Positions 46,101 through 56,997 of a DNA stretch of 64,000 nt are shown piece after piece (the stretch's first letter is position 1; each line of letters starts with the position of its first letter). This stretch comes from Paracamarosporium sp. OC-R06-R3 (lineage: Eukaryota > Ascomycota > Dothideomycetes > Pleosporales > Didymosphaeriaceae): the NCBI GenBank assembly GCA_019828545.1, contig JACVRA010000086.1:464503-528502 (forward strand). Reading direction: 5' to 3'. The notes beneath the pieces are model-generated. The model was not told the origin of the DNA, did no database searches, and saw only the letters and a list, made by a program, of their open reading frames with translations. The translations under genes were made by a program, and so were the position numbers.

Positions 46101-46689
46101 TGAAGGTTCATTCATTTTACATCATTGTTTAGATAGTAACGCCGCGATTGCGTTTGACATGGGGACGAGACCCTGTACACAATTCGCGGTTCAAGTTATC
46201 CTGAGATAGACAATCGACCCAGTGGCGAGGTGCTCATGTGTTCCCAATCAAGCATAACACGCTTGAAGACATCCGCGAAGTCCTCCCACGTCTGCAACTT
46301 GATATAGCGTAGCATACGTCTCCCTCAGTTACAAGTAGTTTCAGCCGTAGATGTATTGGGGGAATAGAAAAGCGATACAAAAAATAAGCCGAAGCCCAGC
46401 AGGACAATATTGAAACGGGTAGCAAACTCCATTTTCGCAGACAAACCCCACCCATGCCGAGAAAATTAAAATTGTTGCTGTTGTCAAAAGTGTGCGCAAA
46501 GAAAGAAGATAAAAGTCAGCGCCTTAAAGTAGGAGTGATGCGGAGTATACCGATCCCATAACCAAGACCCAGTTCCGATTCCTGCTTGATGCCCATACCA
46601 GCCTTCCGAAAGACCAAAACCAGTAACTCCGATTTTCGAATCAATCATAAACGTCATGCGTGCGTCGTCGGTGTACATATGTGCAGTGG
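43148..46689. other. Long gene-free stretch between ABCG and transcription-factor genes
   Basis: 3.54 kb. It includes the ABCG promoter and the 3' end of the Zn2Cys6 gene. Frames of 60-190 codons occur on both strands but none has a domain, signal or sensible splicing. Short repeats lie at 45520-45542 (CCAGCCAA type) and 45653-45671 (CATCC). No tRNA cloverleaf was found: an apparent B-box-like word near 43420 has no matching arms. Confidence 0.5.
45520..45671. repeat. Short tandem repeats (CCAGCCAA-type; CATCC)
   Basis: Positions 45520-45542 carry about three copies of an AACCAGCC-like word. Positions 45653-45671 carry about four copies of CATCC. Both lie in C-rich non-coding sequence. Confidence 0.75.
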
Positions 46690-48492
46690 TTACGTTGCAA
46701 GGAAATCCCATCCTTTCTGGTGAATGATTCTTTCCCAGTCCCAAGAATCAGGATCATCGATGTCCATGAGGTGCCATATCCTGTCCACAACCTCCTTTGC
46801 GGAGGTAATATTGCCTAAGCCTGTAACAGCCATCAAGCCACTGAAGGCTCTATCGATCTCGCGACGCTGGTCTTCTGCAAACGCAGCGCACCCCATCAAG
46901 AATAGCGGTAGCAGAACGTTGCTTTGGATCCAGCCCTCGGCAGGCAGCTCGTTGATGTACTTGATACCATCGTCAACAGCCGATCTGATGTATGGGTCTG
47001 GCTTCGACTTCTTCGTTGTCCGGTATAGGTAGACCCAGGTAGCTTGACGGTACAGCATGGACAACGTGTAGCGCGGGGTGCCTGGTGTTTGAGGGCAAAC
47101 CCAGTTGCGCAGTCCTGTATCAATAGCGTGGGCGGTGAGCAACGCCTCATAGTCCATGGTGGGCTCGATCTTTTCATCGATTCGGGTGCGAAGCTTTCTT
47201 CTCAAGTTGCTGATTTTCGAGATAAAACCGAACAAGCCATCTGAGACACCGATAAGGCCGGCCGTCTCGGGGTTGATTTCAAAAGGCAGGCTGAAGTTCT
47301 CCATCATGGGCACTTCGGTTCCATCAAGGGATGTGATCTCGCTAGCTATCCAGTGATAATAAAAGAATTCGTCGAAAAGGGATTGGAACTCCGGGTTCTG
47401 GAGCTTTTGGTTCATAGCGATCTGCTTTGCAGCAATCATGTGCATTCGGTATTCGCCCGAGGTGTTGCCGTCACAAATGGCGTGGAGGAGGTGGAGCAAT
47501 ATCTGGGCAACATTAGAGTCTTCGTACACCATGGTGCCACCCTCGCCAGCCTTCTGGCGTTGTAGATCTTGGTTCAGTAAGTGAAGAGCCTTGCCCCGGT
47601 GGAACACCTGTCTGTCCTCATAGTCTTTTGAAGGAGTAAGAGAACAGAGATGTGATGCCGACAGACACAATACTGAATGCATCAAGCCCTCGTGCTGCAG
47701 AGCCATTGGTAAAAGTATCCTTGTGAATGGGTTCGTAGTTTGGTCGCCATGCAGACTAAGGACAGCGCTAGCCCTGCTGACGAAATGTTGTAGCAGCATA
47801 CGATCGACATCCGTCTCCACTCCTCCCATGAGCGGTGGAAGTTCGAATTTCATCTCGACACTCATTCGCCTTGCTATTCGTTTGTCAGCTTTGATTCGCG
47901 CCGAAGAGGAAGTAATACAACCTTCTGCTGCCTTTTCCTTGCCGCTTTTCCATATTTCGACAGGCTTGTAACCCTCACAATGAATGTTGTTCTTCTGACA
48001 TGAGAGACCTATTATGCATCAGCCAATCATCAGCCAATCCGATGTGGGACAATTACAAAAGGGCTTTGTCTCGTCGCACTTCTTCTTTCGCTTGCGACAT
48101 GTTGTGCAGCCTGTTTTTGAGCGTGCCTTTGCTTGTTTCGATGCAGTCGTTGGGGAACGAGGAGGGTGGATGCGCGGGCGGCCCCGAGCACGTCTAAGTC
48201 GTACCGGTTCGGTTGGGGATATCGGAGTGTCATCCGTGGCGGGCTCGGGCTTGACGTCTGACAAGTGGAGCTCGGTCTCCTCGATCTTGGGCACGATCTC
48301 GTCGGAACCATCCCGCGAGCCTACACGCTCTTCGGACAGGGAGTCTGCATTGGAAAGGCCGTTGGAGTCGAACGTCGGCGTGTCCGCGGGAGAATCGCTG
48401 CTGGACGACATGGAAGGCTGGGGAGACGAGCTGGTGCTCAGGCGAGCGTGCGCTGCCGGCGGCGGTTGCCCGAAGTTTAGGGTTGAGATCAT
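46690..48492 (-). CDS. Zn2Cys6 transcription factor with fungal TF domain
   Basis: Minus-strand exons 48492-48057, 48008-47922 and 47873-46690 encode 568 residues. The Ser/Pro-rich N-terminus includes an AT-hook-like RRARGRPRIHPPRS. The binuclear zinc cluster is completed only after splicing: Cys129, 132, 139, 146, 149 and 156 with spacing 2-6-6-2-6, the canonical Gal4-type pattern (CTTCRKRKKKC...CLSC...C). The intron splits the codon of Cys146. EGYKPVEIWKSG and a basic linker lead into a roughly 390-residue C-terminal region of fungal-specific TF type (LLQHFVSRASAVLSLHGDQT, then CLSASHLCS). It is a nuclear regulator; target genes are unknown. The start was set at the first ATG (48492). A long GC-rich region lies upstream. 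Confidence 0.88.
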
Positions 48493-49196
48493 TCGAGCGA
48501 GCAAGAGGCGCTGTCAATGGCTACCGCCCGTGGTAGGCAAGCATTTGACGCAGGTGGTGGTGATGGTCGAAGCGGAGAGGCTCAGGCGAGGGGTGCCCCA
48601 AGAGCTCCAACCGAGTAAGGCGTCACGGTGCAAGCAGCTCGGGAACAGCTTGAGTGGCAGCGTGGCACACGGCGAGAAGACGGGACAAGCAAAAGCTAGA
48701 GCAGATGCGATGTCCTGATAATGGCGAGGTTCGAAGGGTCCAAGTGGATCGCTCCGGCGTCGTCGAGACGGCAAGGCAACGTTGCGGGCGGGGGTGAGGG
48801 CTTAGCGAATGGTGCGGCAAGCCAATAGCGCGAGGGCAAGAGCAGACGGCACAGGTCGCACACGGCCGCGTCCACGAAGCTGTCGAGCGAGGTTTAAGCA
48901 CAGGGCGGGAAAATCAGGTGGCAAAAGGCCGGGGCGTGTAGCTGGGTGGTGGGACGTGACAGGAGACGGGACGTGGTCGAGTGGGAGCAAAAGACGCAAG
49001 ACAAGATCGACCTGAGAGCGGGGACGGTGGAGGAAATACGCTTTATCGACTAGGGAGGAGCAGTAAAGAGCCGGGGCAGGGGGGACGCAGGAAGGGGGCA
49101 ACCCTGAAGAGGTCGCGGCCGGCTAGTGTGTACAGCACGCAGAGGCGGCAAGACGTGGGAAGCAAGGTGGTTTTATTAAAACAGCGGGCGTGTGTG

Positions 49197-49215
49197 CGAG
49201 CGAGCGAGCGAGCGA
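49197..49215. repeat. GCGA tetranucleotide repeat
   Basis: About four and a half tandem copies of GCGA in the GC-rich region upstream of the transcription-factor gene. Confidence 0.85.
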
Positions 49216-50130
49216 AGACGACTTTCACAGCCACGCCGTCTCCACGATATCGGCTGCAGGCCTGTCGAGCACTCAGACCAGCATTGGAGAAGGAGCATGG
49301 GCCAGGCGATGGGACGTGTGGATGATGTCGTGGAGAGGATCAATCATGCCCTCGCACATTTGACGCCGGCGTGAGCACTAGGCTCTGCTCGAGACTGCAA
49401 TCTCTCAGGCCCGGGACCACGTATATAACGTGCTGGAGTGACCGGAGTTTGTTTTGGTTCGAGGGCTAGTCGAGGCATGCAGGCAGCCTGGAGTTCCTGT
49501 TGGCTGGCGTGGTGGTGTCGATATCACGGCCAGACAGCGGGGAAGCAGGGCAGGGCATGGCGTGAAAGCTGCAGTGCCCCCCAGTGCCCCCAGTGCCCCG
49601 TGATGTGATACGCTCGTGTTATCGACGGCCGAGACCGGCGGCGTCTTGGATGGCTGCTGTTTCGAGTGCTTATTGAACACGACGGCGACGCCATCCAAAC
49701 GGCGGGCATGTAGCGACGGCGCCATGTCGTGGGCGGGCTGGGCTTGGAGGCGTCGCAGGTGGGCGGGCCCCACTTGGCGATGCTGCAGCATACATTGCGC
49801 GCTCCATCGTCGAGCTCTGGGAGGTGTATCTGGCGAATTGAGCCTGCGGTGCGGCGGGCGTAAGACGGCATACCGCATTTGTCACCAGCGCACCATGACG
49901 ACGCTAGCCCCCTCCTGTTGGAGTCCAAGGCGCAGGGCAGCAGCCGCAGGGGCCAAGGCGCGCCACGTCCTCGTTGCTGTCGTTGCTCTGGGGTCAGACA
50001 GCCAAAGTTTGTTTGCGAGCGGTGCCGGTCCCCGCATGGCCACATACGAACCAGCCACAGAATCTGACGCTAGCATGCTGTGCGACATTCGGTGACGGAG
50101 CGGAGAAAGAGCCGCCTGGCGCTCCACCAC

Positions 50131-50160
50131 GAGCCAGAGCCAGAGCCAGAGCCAGAGCCA
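50131..50160. repeat. GAGCCA hexanucleotide repeat
   Basis: Five tandem copies of GAGCCA (30 nt) in the GC-rich intergenic region; not within a supported gene. Confidence 0.9.
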
Positions 50161-51451
50161 GGAGTCTGTCGCGATGCCATCTGGGTCGGAGCGGGAGCGG
50201 GACGGCTCTGAGCTCGCGGTCGCGGTACGCACGCCCCAAGAGCTGGCTCCAGAAGGGCCGCTCCCGTCGAACCCTGAGCCTTGACGACGAATTGCTCAAA
50301 GCACTCGCGAAACCTCGTCGAGCAATCTTCGGCTGCTATTGCACGGCCCGCCCACCAGCTGCACGCGCCCAACAGCCGCTTGGTCTCGCTGTGGCCGCTG
50401 CTAGGGTCATCCGGCCTCTGTCACTGCCTGATGAGTTTCTGACCTCGAATCGCCGTCAGAGTCACCGTCGGGTTAACCTGGCATCGTTCGGTTTTTATCC
50501 GCCGAGTGGAGACTGCATGCAGCATCGCGCGCAGATAGTTATTTGAAGCGAACAGTGATCGCCGTCTAGTGCTAGTTCGCCCTCGAGCGCCCGATGTGAG
50601 GCCGCATTTCGATGCGAAGCACGGCCAAGACGAGCGGTTTGCTTTGGCCAAATGCCTTGGAACGACATGCGCACTCTAGTTTCCCATGGCAGCCGTGGCA
50701 GATAGACGCCCGTGTGGGCTGCCACCATGTGGGATGCTGTGTGTGACGTGCATATTCTAGTGGGACATGGCGCAAAGCTGCCTTGAGCCGAAGTGATTCG
50801 CAAGCGGGGCATGCATGTGGGCCTAGCCCGAGACTCTCCCCCTCGTATCGTCTGCTGCTCAACGACAGCAACGCTGCGAGCACGTCCGCATCGCTGACAG
50901 GTCAATGAGAACACGGGATGGGATGCCAGCGCGGCACACCTCTCCAAGCGAGTTCCTGAGCGTATTGTGTTGGGAGCCGTGCAAGCCACTTCGCAGCAGC
51001 CGGTGCCTGGGCCGCATGTCTCCAGAAGAGTGGGATCGCTAGCGGTTTCCCATCGGTCCGTTTCATGCGCTATGCAGGCCTGGCGTCCGAGCCCAAGCCG
51101 AGGGTCTGGCATCGTTCGTATAGGTCACGTGTGTCTCATGCCATCCACCTCGTCATCACCTATTACCCTAGACTCCCTCCTAGACGGATAGCATCCGAAG
51201 AGAGACAATCGACGTGACCTTCACAGCGCTCATGGTGAAAGACAAGATTCGCGGGCATTGTTTCTTCGAGACACCTGACGAGGCCGGTCTTGGCATTCTT
51301 TCGGGCCGCAGGTTGTTCCGTCGAGGCTCGTGAAGGCGCGTTTCAAGTCAAGCTTCGAGCAACACCACCACCGGCGACCATGCTGCCGCCTCTGCCGCCT
51401 TTCTAGGATTGCGCGCAACGCGCGGTTGACACTACCGACTAACTTGACATC

Positions 51452-54317
51452 ATGTTCACTTTCACGCCACTGCTGGGCGCGCAGTCGGCGTCGCCCGCGT
51501 CGCAGTCATTGTTGGAATTCGATGGCGGCATCAAGGTGCTCGTCGACGTGGGCTGGGACGAGAGCTTCGATGCGGAGAAGCTGAAGGAGATTGAGAAGTA
51601 CGTGATTAGCTTGCACGGCATTCGCGCCATCTGTGGGGGGCAAGGTGCGCCTGAGAGTTAGCTAGGAGCTTTCGCGCTCACCATAGCATCATTATATCGT
51701 AGAAATATACTGACCCTTCTACCTCAGACACGTCCCGACACTCTCGTTCATTCTCCTTACCCATGCGACCATCGCGCACATCGGTGCTTTCGTCCATTGC
51801 TGCAAACACTTCCCGCAATTCAAGAGCATACCCGTTTATGCAACCACCCCCGTCATCTCCCTCGGGCGCACACTGTTGCAAGACTTGTACGAGTCGACAC
51901 CGCTGGCCCGTTCAGTTGTGCCTGACGATGCTCTCGCCGAGTCCGCCTATTCCTTAGGAAACAGCAACCCCAACATCCTTTTGCAAGCACCAACATCCGA
52001 AGAGATTGCCAACTATTTCGGTCTTATCAATCCTCTCAAATATTCGCAACCCACTCAGCCTCAGCAGTTGCCGAACTCTCCACCCCTCGGCACGCTTACA
52101 ATCACGGCTTTCAGTGCTGGACATACGCTCGGAGGGACAATATGGCATATTCAGCATGGCATGGAGTCGATTGTATATGCTGTCGACTGGAACCAAGCGA
52201 GAGAGCGCGCTTTGTCAGGCGCTGCTTGGTTTGGGGAGGTTGGCGGCGAAGTTGTCAAAGAATTGCGTCGCCCCACAGCCATGATCTGCAGCAGCAGAGG
52301 CACTGGTCTGAAGAAAGCTATAGGGCTTGACCAACGAGATGAAGCGCTTATCTCCCTGATACGAGACACTGTAGCAAACGGCGGTTCAGTGCTGATCCCC
52401 TCCGACTCGAGCGCCCGTATTCTAGAATTGGCACATCTCCTTGAAGAGACATGGGCAAAGGAAACGAATAGCCAACTGAGCAACGCCAAGGTGTACCTTG
52501 CAAGCAGGACCGCTGGAGCGACCATGCGATATGCGCGAAGCATGCTAGAGTGGATGGAAAAAGGTATCGAGAACGATTCTTTCGACTTCAAACATATCAC
52601 GCTGGTCGAGCGAAAATCTCGGGTTTCACAGGTGTTAGCACAAACAGAACCTCGCGTTATCCTCGCAAGCGACACGTCGCTCGAATGGGGCTTTTCCAAA
52701 GACGCACTCAGAAGCCTAGCATCTGATTCTCGCAACCTAGTCGTTCTGACAGAACGCGTCGGAAATCTTGGAGACTCGAACAAGGGGCTAGGCAGATACT
52801 TATGGGAGCTGTGGAATGAAAGAAGTCCCCCATCCGAGCAAGACTCGGTCTCTACTGCCTCTATTGCCGGCGACGGCACCCAAGCTTCGCTAAGATCGGC
52901 TCGAGCCGTGGCACTAGATAGTCAGGAGCTCCCATTGTACCAGCAATACCTCGCCAGGCAACGACAGCTACAAACTACCATGCAAGGTGATTCTGGCGCT
53001 GCGCTGGAGACCTCAGGTGCCGTTGGCGATGATTGGTCGGCTTCCACTTCTACGACCTCTGAAGACTCCGATGATGAACACCAAGGAAGGCTTCTGAATA
53101 CAGCAACGATTCTGCGTCATACGCGAAAGAAGTTAGGGTTGAGTGATGAAGAGCTTGGAGTCAAAATTCTCGTCCAGCGGAAAAATGTGTACGACTGGGA
53201 TGTCCGAGCGAAGAAGGGAGAAGAGAGAATGTTCCCCTTCGTCGCTAAGCAGCGACGAACAGACGAATTTGGCGAGATGATCCGGCCAGAAGAGTTTGCT
53301 CGGGCAGAAGAGGAGGATCAAGTCGCTGTAGAGGCTCTACGAGAAGGATCGAAGAAGGAGAACGAGATAGGACAAAAAAGAAAGTGGGAAGATTTGACAA
53401 TTCAAACCCAAGATAATGGTCGCCAGAAGAAGCACCGGAAGAGCGATTCTCCCAGCCAAGGACTGAACGATGGTGGTGATGCTTCTGATAGCGAACCTGA
53501 AGAGGACCCGGAGCGCATTGAAGGTCCGTCGAAAGTCATTATCGACACAGAGGAACTACAATTGCATTGTCGCATCGCCTTCGTCGACTTCTCTGCACTG
53601 CATGACCTGCGTATAATCAACAACTTGTTGCCTCTCATCCAGCCTCGAAAGTTGATTTTTGTTGCCGGCGACGAGGCCGAGACCGAAAAGCTTGCCGATG
53701 AAGCCCGGACAGTACTCGCTGCTCGCGCTGGCGACGCTTCAAATGCCATCGATGTTTTTACGCCTGTTCTAGGTGACGTGATAGACGCCAGCGTCGACAC
53801 GAACGCCTGGTCTGTAAAGCTTAGCCGTAACATGGTCCGAAAGTTGCAATGGCAGAAAGTTAGAGGCCTTGGTGTCGTCGCAATCACCGGCCGACTAGCA
53901 GCTGCCTCCCTAGAACCCTCCAAAGAGGAAGCAAACACGCCTGCGAAGAAGAAAGCCAAACTCGAAATATCGTCCACGGCTGAGAACGATAAAATGGACA
54001 CAACCCCCGTTCTTGACGTCGTTCCCGCTAATTTCTCCACCGCCGTTCGCACCGTCGCACAGCCTTTCCATGTCGGCGATCTACGCCTACCAGACCTACG
54101 CAAGTTCTTACAGGCTTCTGGCATGACGGCGGAGTTTGGAGGAGGCGGTGTACTTGTGATTAACGGGGATGTGTCCGTGACTATAAACAAGCTTACAAAC
54201 AGGGTTGAGGTCGATGGGGGTGCATACAACCTGGCTGATCAGAGGAGTGACGGGGTGACATTTTACAAGGTAAAGAGGAAGATTTATGAGGGTTTGGCGG
54301 TGGTTGCCGGCAGTTGA
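51452..54317 (+). CDS. CFT2: Cleavage and polyadenylation factor subunit 2 (CPSF100/Cft2)
   Basis: Exons 51452-51597 and 51728-54317 encode 911 residues. The 130-nt intron joins DAEKLKEIEK to HVPTLSFILLTHATIAHIG. The N-terminal half is a metallo-beta-lactamase fold with the beta-CASP insert: LLEFDGGIKVLVDVGWDE, ITAFSAGHTLGGTIWHI, VLIPSDSSARILELAHLL. The zinc-binding HxHxDH signature is replaced by LTHATIAHIG, so the nuclease is inactive, as is normal for CPSF100/Cft2. A charged linker (about 440-610) and a C-terminal KH-like/CPSF100-specific domain follow, ending in residues like KRKIYEGLAVVAGS. It is a nuclear scaffold partner of CPSF73/Ysh1 in mRNA 3'-end cleavage. The ATG at 51452 gives the typical MFTFTPLLGAQS start. 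Confidence 0.94.
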
Positions 54318-54750
54318 AATATTTGGGTCTGGATCGAGCGTGTAATATATACCATTTTGGATTGTCTAGGTATTAGAACATGTACCTTTAGTATTTTAAC
54401 ACTCAATTCGTTACGATACAATGCAGCAGAATACGTGGTAGTTGTTCATTACTGTCATATCACTTCTTCAGCCTTGGTGACATGGTGGTAAGAGGACAGC
54501 TAGACCTCAATGAACTCGATACTGTACAGAGACACAAACTTTGTGAACTAACACGCTACAGATTCCTAAACATGGTGTCAAGGCAGGAAATCTTACGGAG
54601 CCAACATACGCACACACCAAACTACCTCCAATTCCACACTGAGTGGACCATCGAAACAAGGCCCACATCTTGCCAACAACACGAAGTAGACACCCGTGTA
54701 TCGTAATCAAGCTCCCCTCTTACAACAAAATCCCGTAGTCACCTCGCCCC
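54318..54750. other. Convergent 3' region between CFT2 and the Gly/Met/Pro-rich gene
   Basis: 433 nt between two stop codons facing each other. AT-rich just after CFT2. No gene is seen. Confidence 0.6.
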
Positions 54751-55815
54751 TTACACCTTATGGAAGTATATGTGCAAGCTCCTTCCCCCAGGCCTGTTTC
54801 TCTCCTTATTCCACCCAGCATCACCCAGCGTCAACACCACGCTCATCGGCTCTCCATACACAAACGTCTGTCCCTTCTCCCACTGCCCATTCACCATCTC
54901 ATGAACCTCGCTAATACCATACCCATTACAGTCTTGATTGTTGTTGCACACCTCGATCAACCGATTGATACCCGTGCTGCACGACACATACAAGATCTCC
55001 ACTTCCATCGGCATACCGTGGTTCAACCAAGGAAACACCGGCCCCTTGAGAAGATGCACGACCGCGTGGTCCGTCGACTCAACGAGCGTCATACCAGGCG
55101 GCACGCCGCCAGGCAAGCTCGTGATGTCGCCCTGCTCGGGCTGCGGTTCCGCCACAGCTTCCGTCATGACGCCCGGCGCAGGCCGATGCATACCCGGCCA
55201 GAACCCCATCCCCATTCCCATCCCCATCACTCCAACACCACCGCCCCCAACCCCCATGCCCATCATACCCAGCCCCGGAATCGCACCCCCAGCCCACAAC
55301 GGCGCCCCAGGCGCAAACGGCGGCACGCAGTCCCCTCCATTCGGCGGCGCCGGCGGCCCATCCAAGTTCCCCTCGTACCCCAACCACGGCATACCCGGCA
55401 CGCAGGCCCCATACTGCGTAGACGGATTGCCCAGCAGGCCCGGCGTGTTCCAGGGCATGCGGGGCGGCGCAAGAGGACCCGCAGACTGGACGTGGCCCAG
55501 CCCCATGCCGAGTCCCATCATAGGACCGAAGGGCATCGGGGCGCCGAGTCCCATGCCCATGCCCATCATTGGAGGCGGGAACGGGCCGAGGGTTTGCGCT
55601 AGCGGTGTGCCGGGGAGATGGTGCTGCATGCCTGGCGGGAAGATCTGCTCGGGGGTTCCCTCGGGGGTGGCGCCTTCTGCGGGTGCTGGGGGTGGTGGGC
55701 CGGGGGGTGGGTTCGGCGGGTCGAAGGAGGGAGGGACGGGCTCGCGGTTCATGGCGATGTTGCCACCGACGTTGGGGAACCAGGATTCGCCGAGGGGAGG
55801 AGGCGGTCCGGACAT
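54751..55815 (-). CDS. Gly/Met/Pro-rich hypothetical protein with folded C-terminal domain
   Basis: A single exon of 354 residues from ATG 55815. The first 215 residues are low complexity: proline runs, then repeated MGMGMGLG and PMMGLG words, probably disordered. The last 115 residues are different and look like a conserved domain: GDITSLPGGVPPGMTLVESTD, HAVVHLLKGPVFPWL, MEVEILYVSCSTGINRLIEVC, DCNGYGISEVHE and GWNKERNRPGGRSLHIYFHKV. I do not recognise this domain. Upstream in-frame ATGs up to about 56190 would add a Phe/Pro-rich leader that looks non-coding, so 55815 (MSGPPPPLGESWF) is preferred. A nuclear or RNA-related role is conceivable from the Gly/Pro-rich region but unproven. Confidence 0.75.
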   Translation of the reverse strand: MSGPPPPLGESWFPNVGGNIAMNREPVPPSFDPPNPPPGPPPPAPAEGATPEGTPEQIFPPGMQHHLPGTPLAQTLGPFPPPMMGMGMGLGAPMPFGPMMGLGMGLGHVQSAGPLAPPRMPWNTPGLLGNPSTQYGACVPGMPWLGYEGNLDGPPAPPNGGDCVPPFAPGAPLWAGGAIPGLGMMGMGVGGGGVGVMGMGMGMGFWPGMHRPAPGVMTEAVAEPQPEQGDITSLPGGVPPGMTLVESTDHAVVHLLKGPVFPWLNHGMPMEVEILYVSCSTGINRLIEVCNNNQDCNGYGISEVHEMVNGQWEKGQTFVYGEPMSVVLTLGDAGWNKERNRPGGRSLHIYFHKV

Positions 55816-56997
55816 CTTGGATTGGCAAGTCCGTGGGAAATAAGTCGAAGGAAGCGGATTAACGAGTGACTCTGGAGGAAGAGATGCCTGAAAGGAGAAG
55901 GCAGTGTGGGTCGGGACTGCTTTGAAGGGGATATAATTGAAGGTGGGAATGTAGGACATGCTGGAAGTTCGTTTATATGCAAACATGTGGGTGTATTGAA
56001 GGGTGCGAAACGGGGGTTGAGCGTGAAGAGTAGTGCAGTGTTCGTTGCTAAGCGATCGTACGAACGGATTGACTTTGGTTGTCTGGCTGGACTTTGAGGG
56101 AATCGTGAAGAGGAAGATGGCTTCGTGAAGAGCCAGTGTTAGGTCCACGTCAACGTGTTGACGTGCGTCGTGGACTGCACAAACAGGCATTGCATGCGCT
56201 ACTCGTTGTGGAGTGCTTCGTGATGGACGTTGACAACGGAGGAATTCGAGGATATGTGGATGGAGACTTTTGGATGCGTAGGGTCACTTACAAAAGGTGT
56301 TGGATCTATTGCACCGAAGCTATTCCTTAAGAAAGATGATTTTGGAAGCTGATCAAGAATGCAGAGCTCGGGGTTAAGTTTGTCGACAAGATTGTGTAAG
56401 TTGTTATTGACAACGCTGCGGCTCGCATTCACGTTAGCAGTGTTTGATGTGTAGCTTGGCTGGATCCATGTGAGACGTAAAGCTACACTGATATCCTAAT
56501 GAGTAGAGCTACCCAATAATGTCTGCTCATCCTCAAATATCACTTCCATCTCGATAATAATCGCTAAGGCGGCCTTCTACCCTAGAGTATGATTGTAAGA
56601 CTGAGGTTAGAAAGTGCGGTGGTAGCGGTCATCTAAGCATTGACTTGTTGACTTGGAGTTTTGTAATTCTTGTGAGCATAGTGTCGAGCGAACACGCATA
56701 GCGGATCTCATGTGGTGAAGTCAAGGGTTCTGTGGTCTGATATGAGCTTGCTTCGAATGACATACTTCTCTCTCACTTTCTTTCATAAGGAGATAACCCC
56801 ACCTTTCATCTCGAAAACAGGTGACTAATTCACACTGATAAGATGAAATCATTGCGTGAGAAAAGCCTTGAATTGAAAGTCCAGCCGATAATAAGTATAT
56901 ACAAGAACATAGCGCAAGAGGAGCTAGTCGCAAGACCAAAGCGAGTGTTAGAAGGTAGAAGTATCGAAGAGAATCGTAAGTGTGTGCTGAACACTCT
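55816..56997. other. Intergenic region between two minus-strand genes
   Basis: 1.18 kb carrying the promoter of the Gly/Met/Pro-rich gene and the 3' end of the DUF1996-WSC gene. The 56450-56700 part is AT-rich. No gene is seen. Confidence 0.55.

Larger units (their letters stand above)
48493..51451. other. Long GC-rich divergent region between TF and CFT2 genes
   Basis: 2.96 kb, head to head, so it holds the promoters and leaders of both genes. Very GC-rich in places, with a GCGA repeat (49197-49215) and a GAGCCA repeat (50131-50160). Many overlapping open frames up to about 200 codons exist on both strands. They read as Arg/Ala/Pro-rich noise and none is supported. Confidence 0.5.

Noticed and set aside
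49974..50546. 190-codon plus-strand frame in the GC-rich region, and several minus-strand rivals
   Set aside because: It runs through the GAGCCA repeat as an Ala-Arg string. No family resemblance is seen and the strands compete, so it is most likely chance.
54760..55843. Two long plus-strand open frames (about 280 and 300 codons) opposite the Gly/Met/Pro-rich gene
   Set aside because: They read as Arg/His/Pro- or Gly/Pro-rich monotone sequence mirroring the repetitive GC-rich coding strand. The minus-strand frame has a folded-looking C-terminal domain and a better start.
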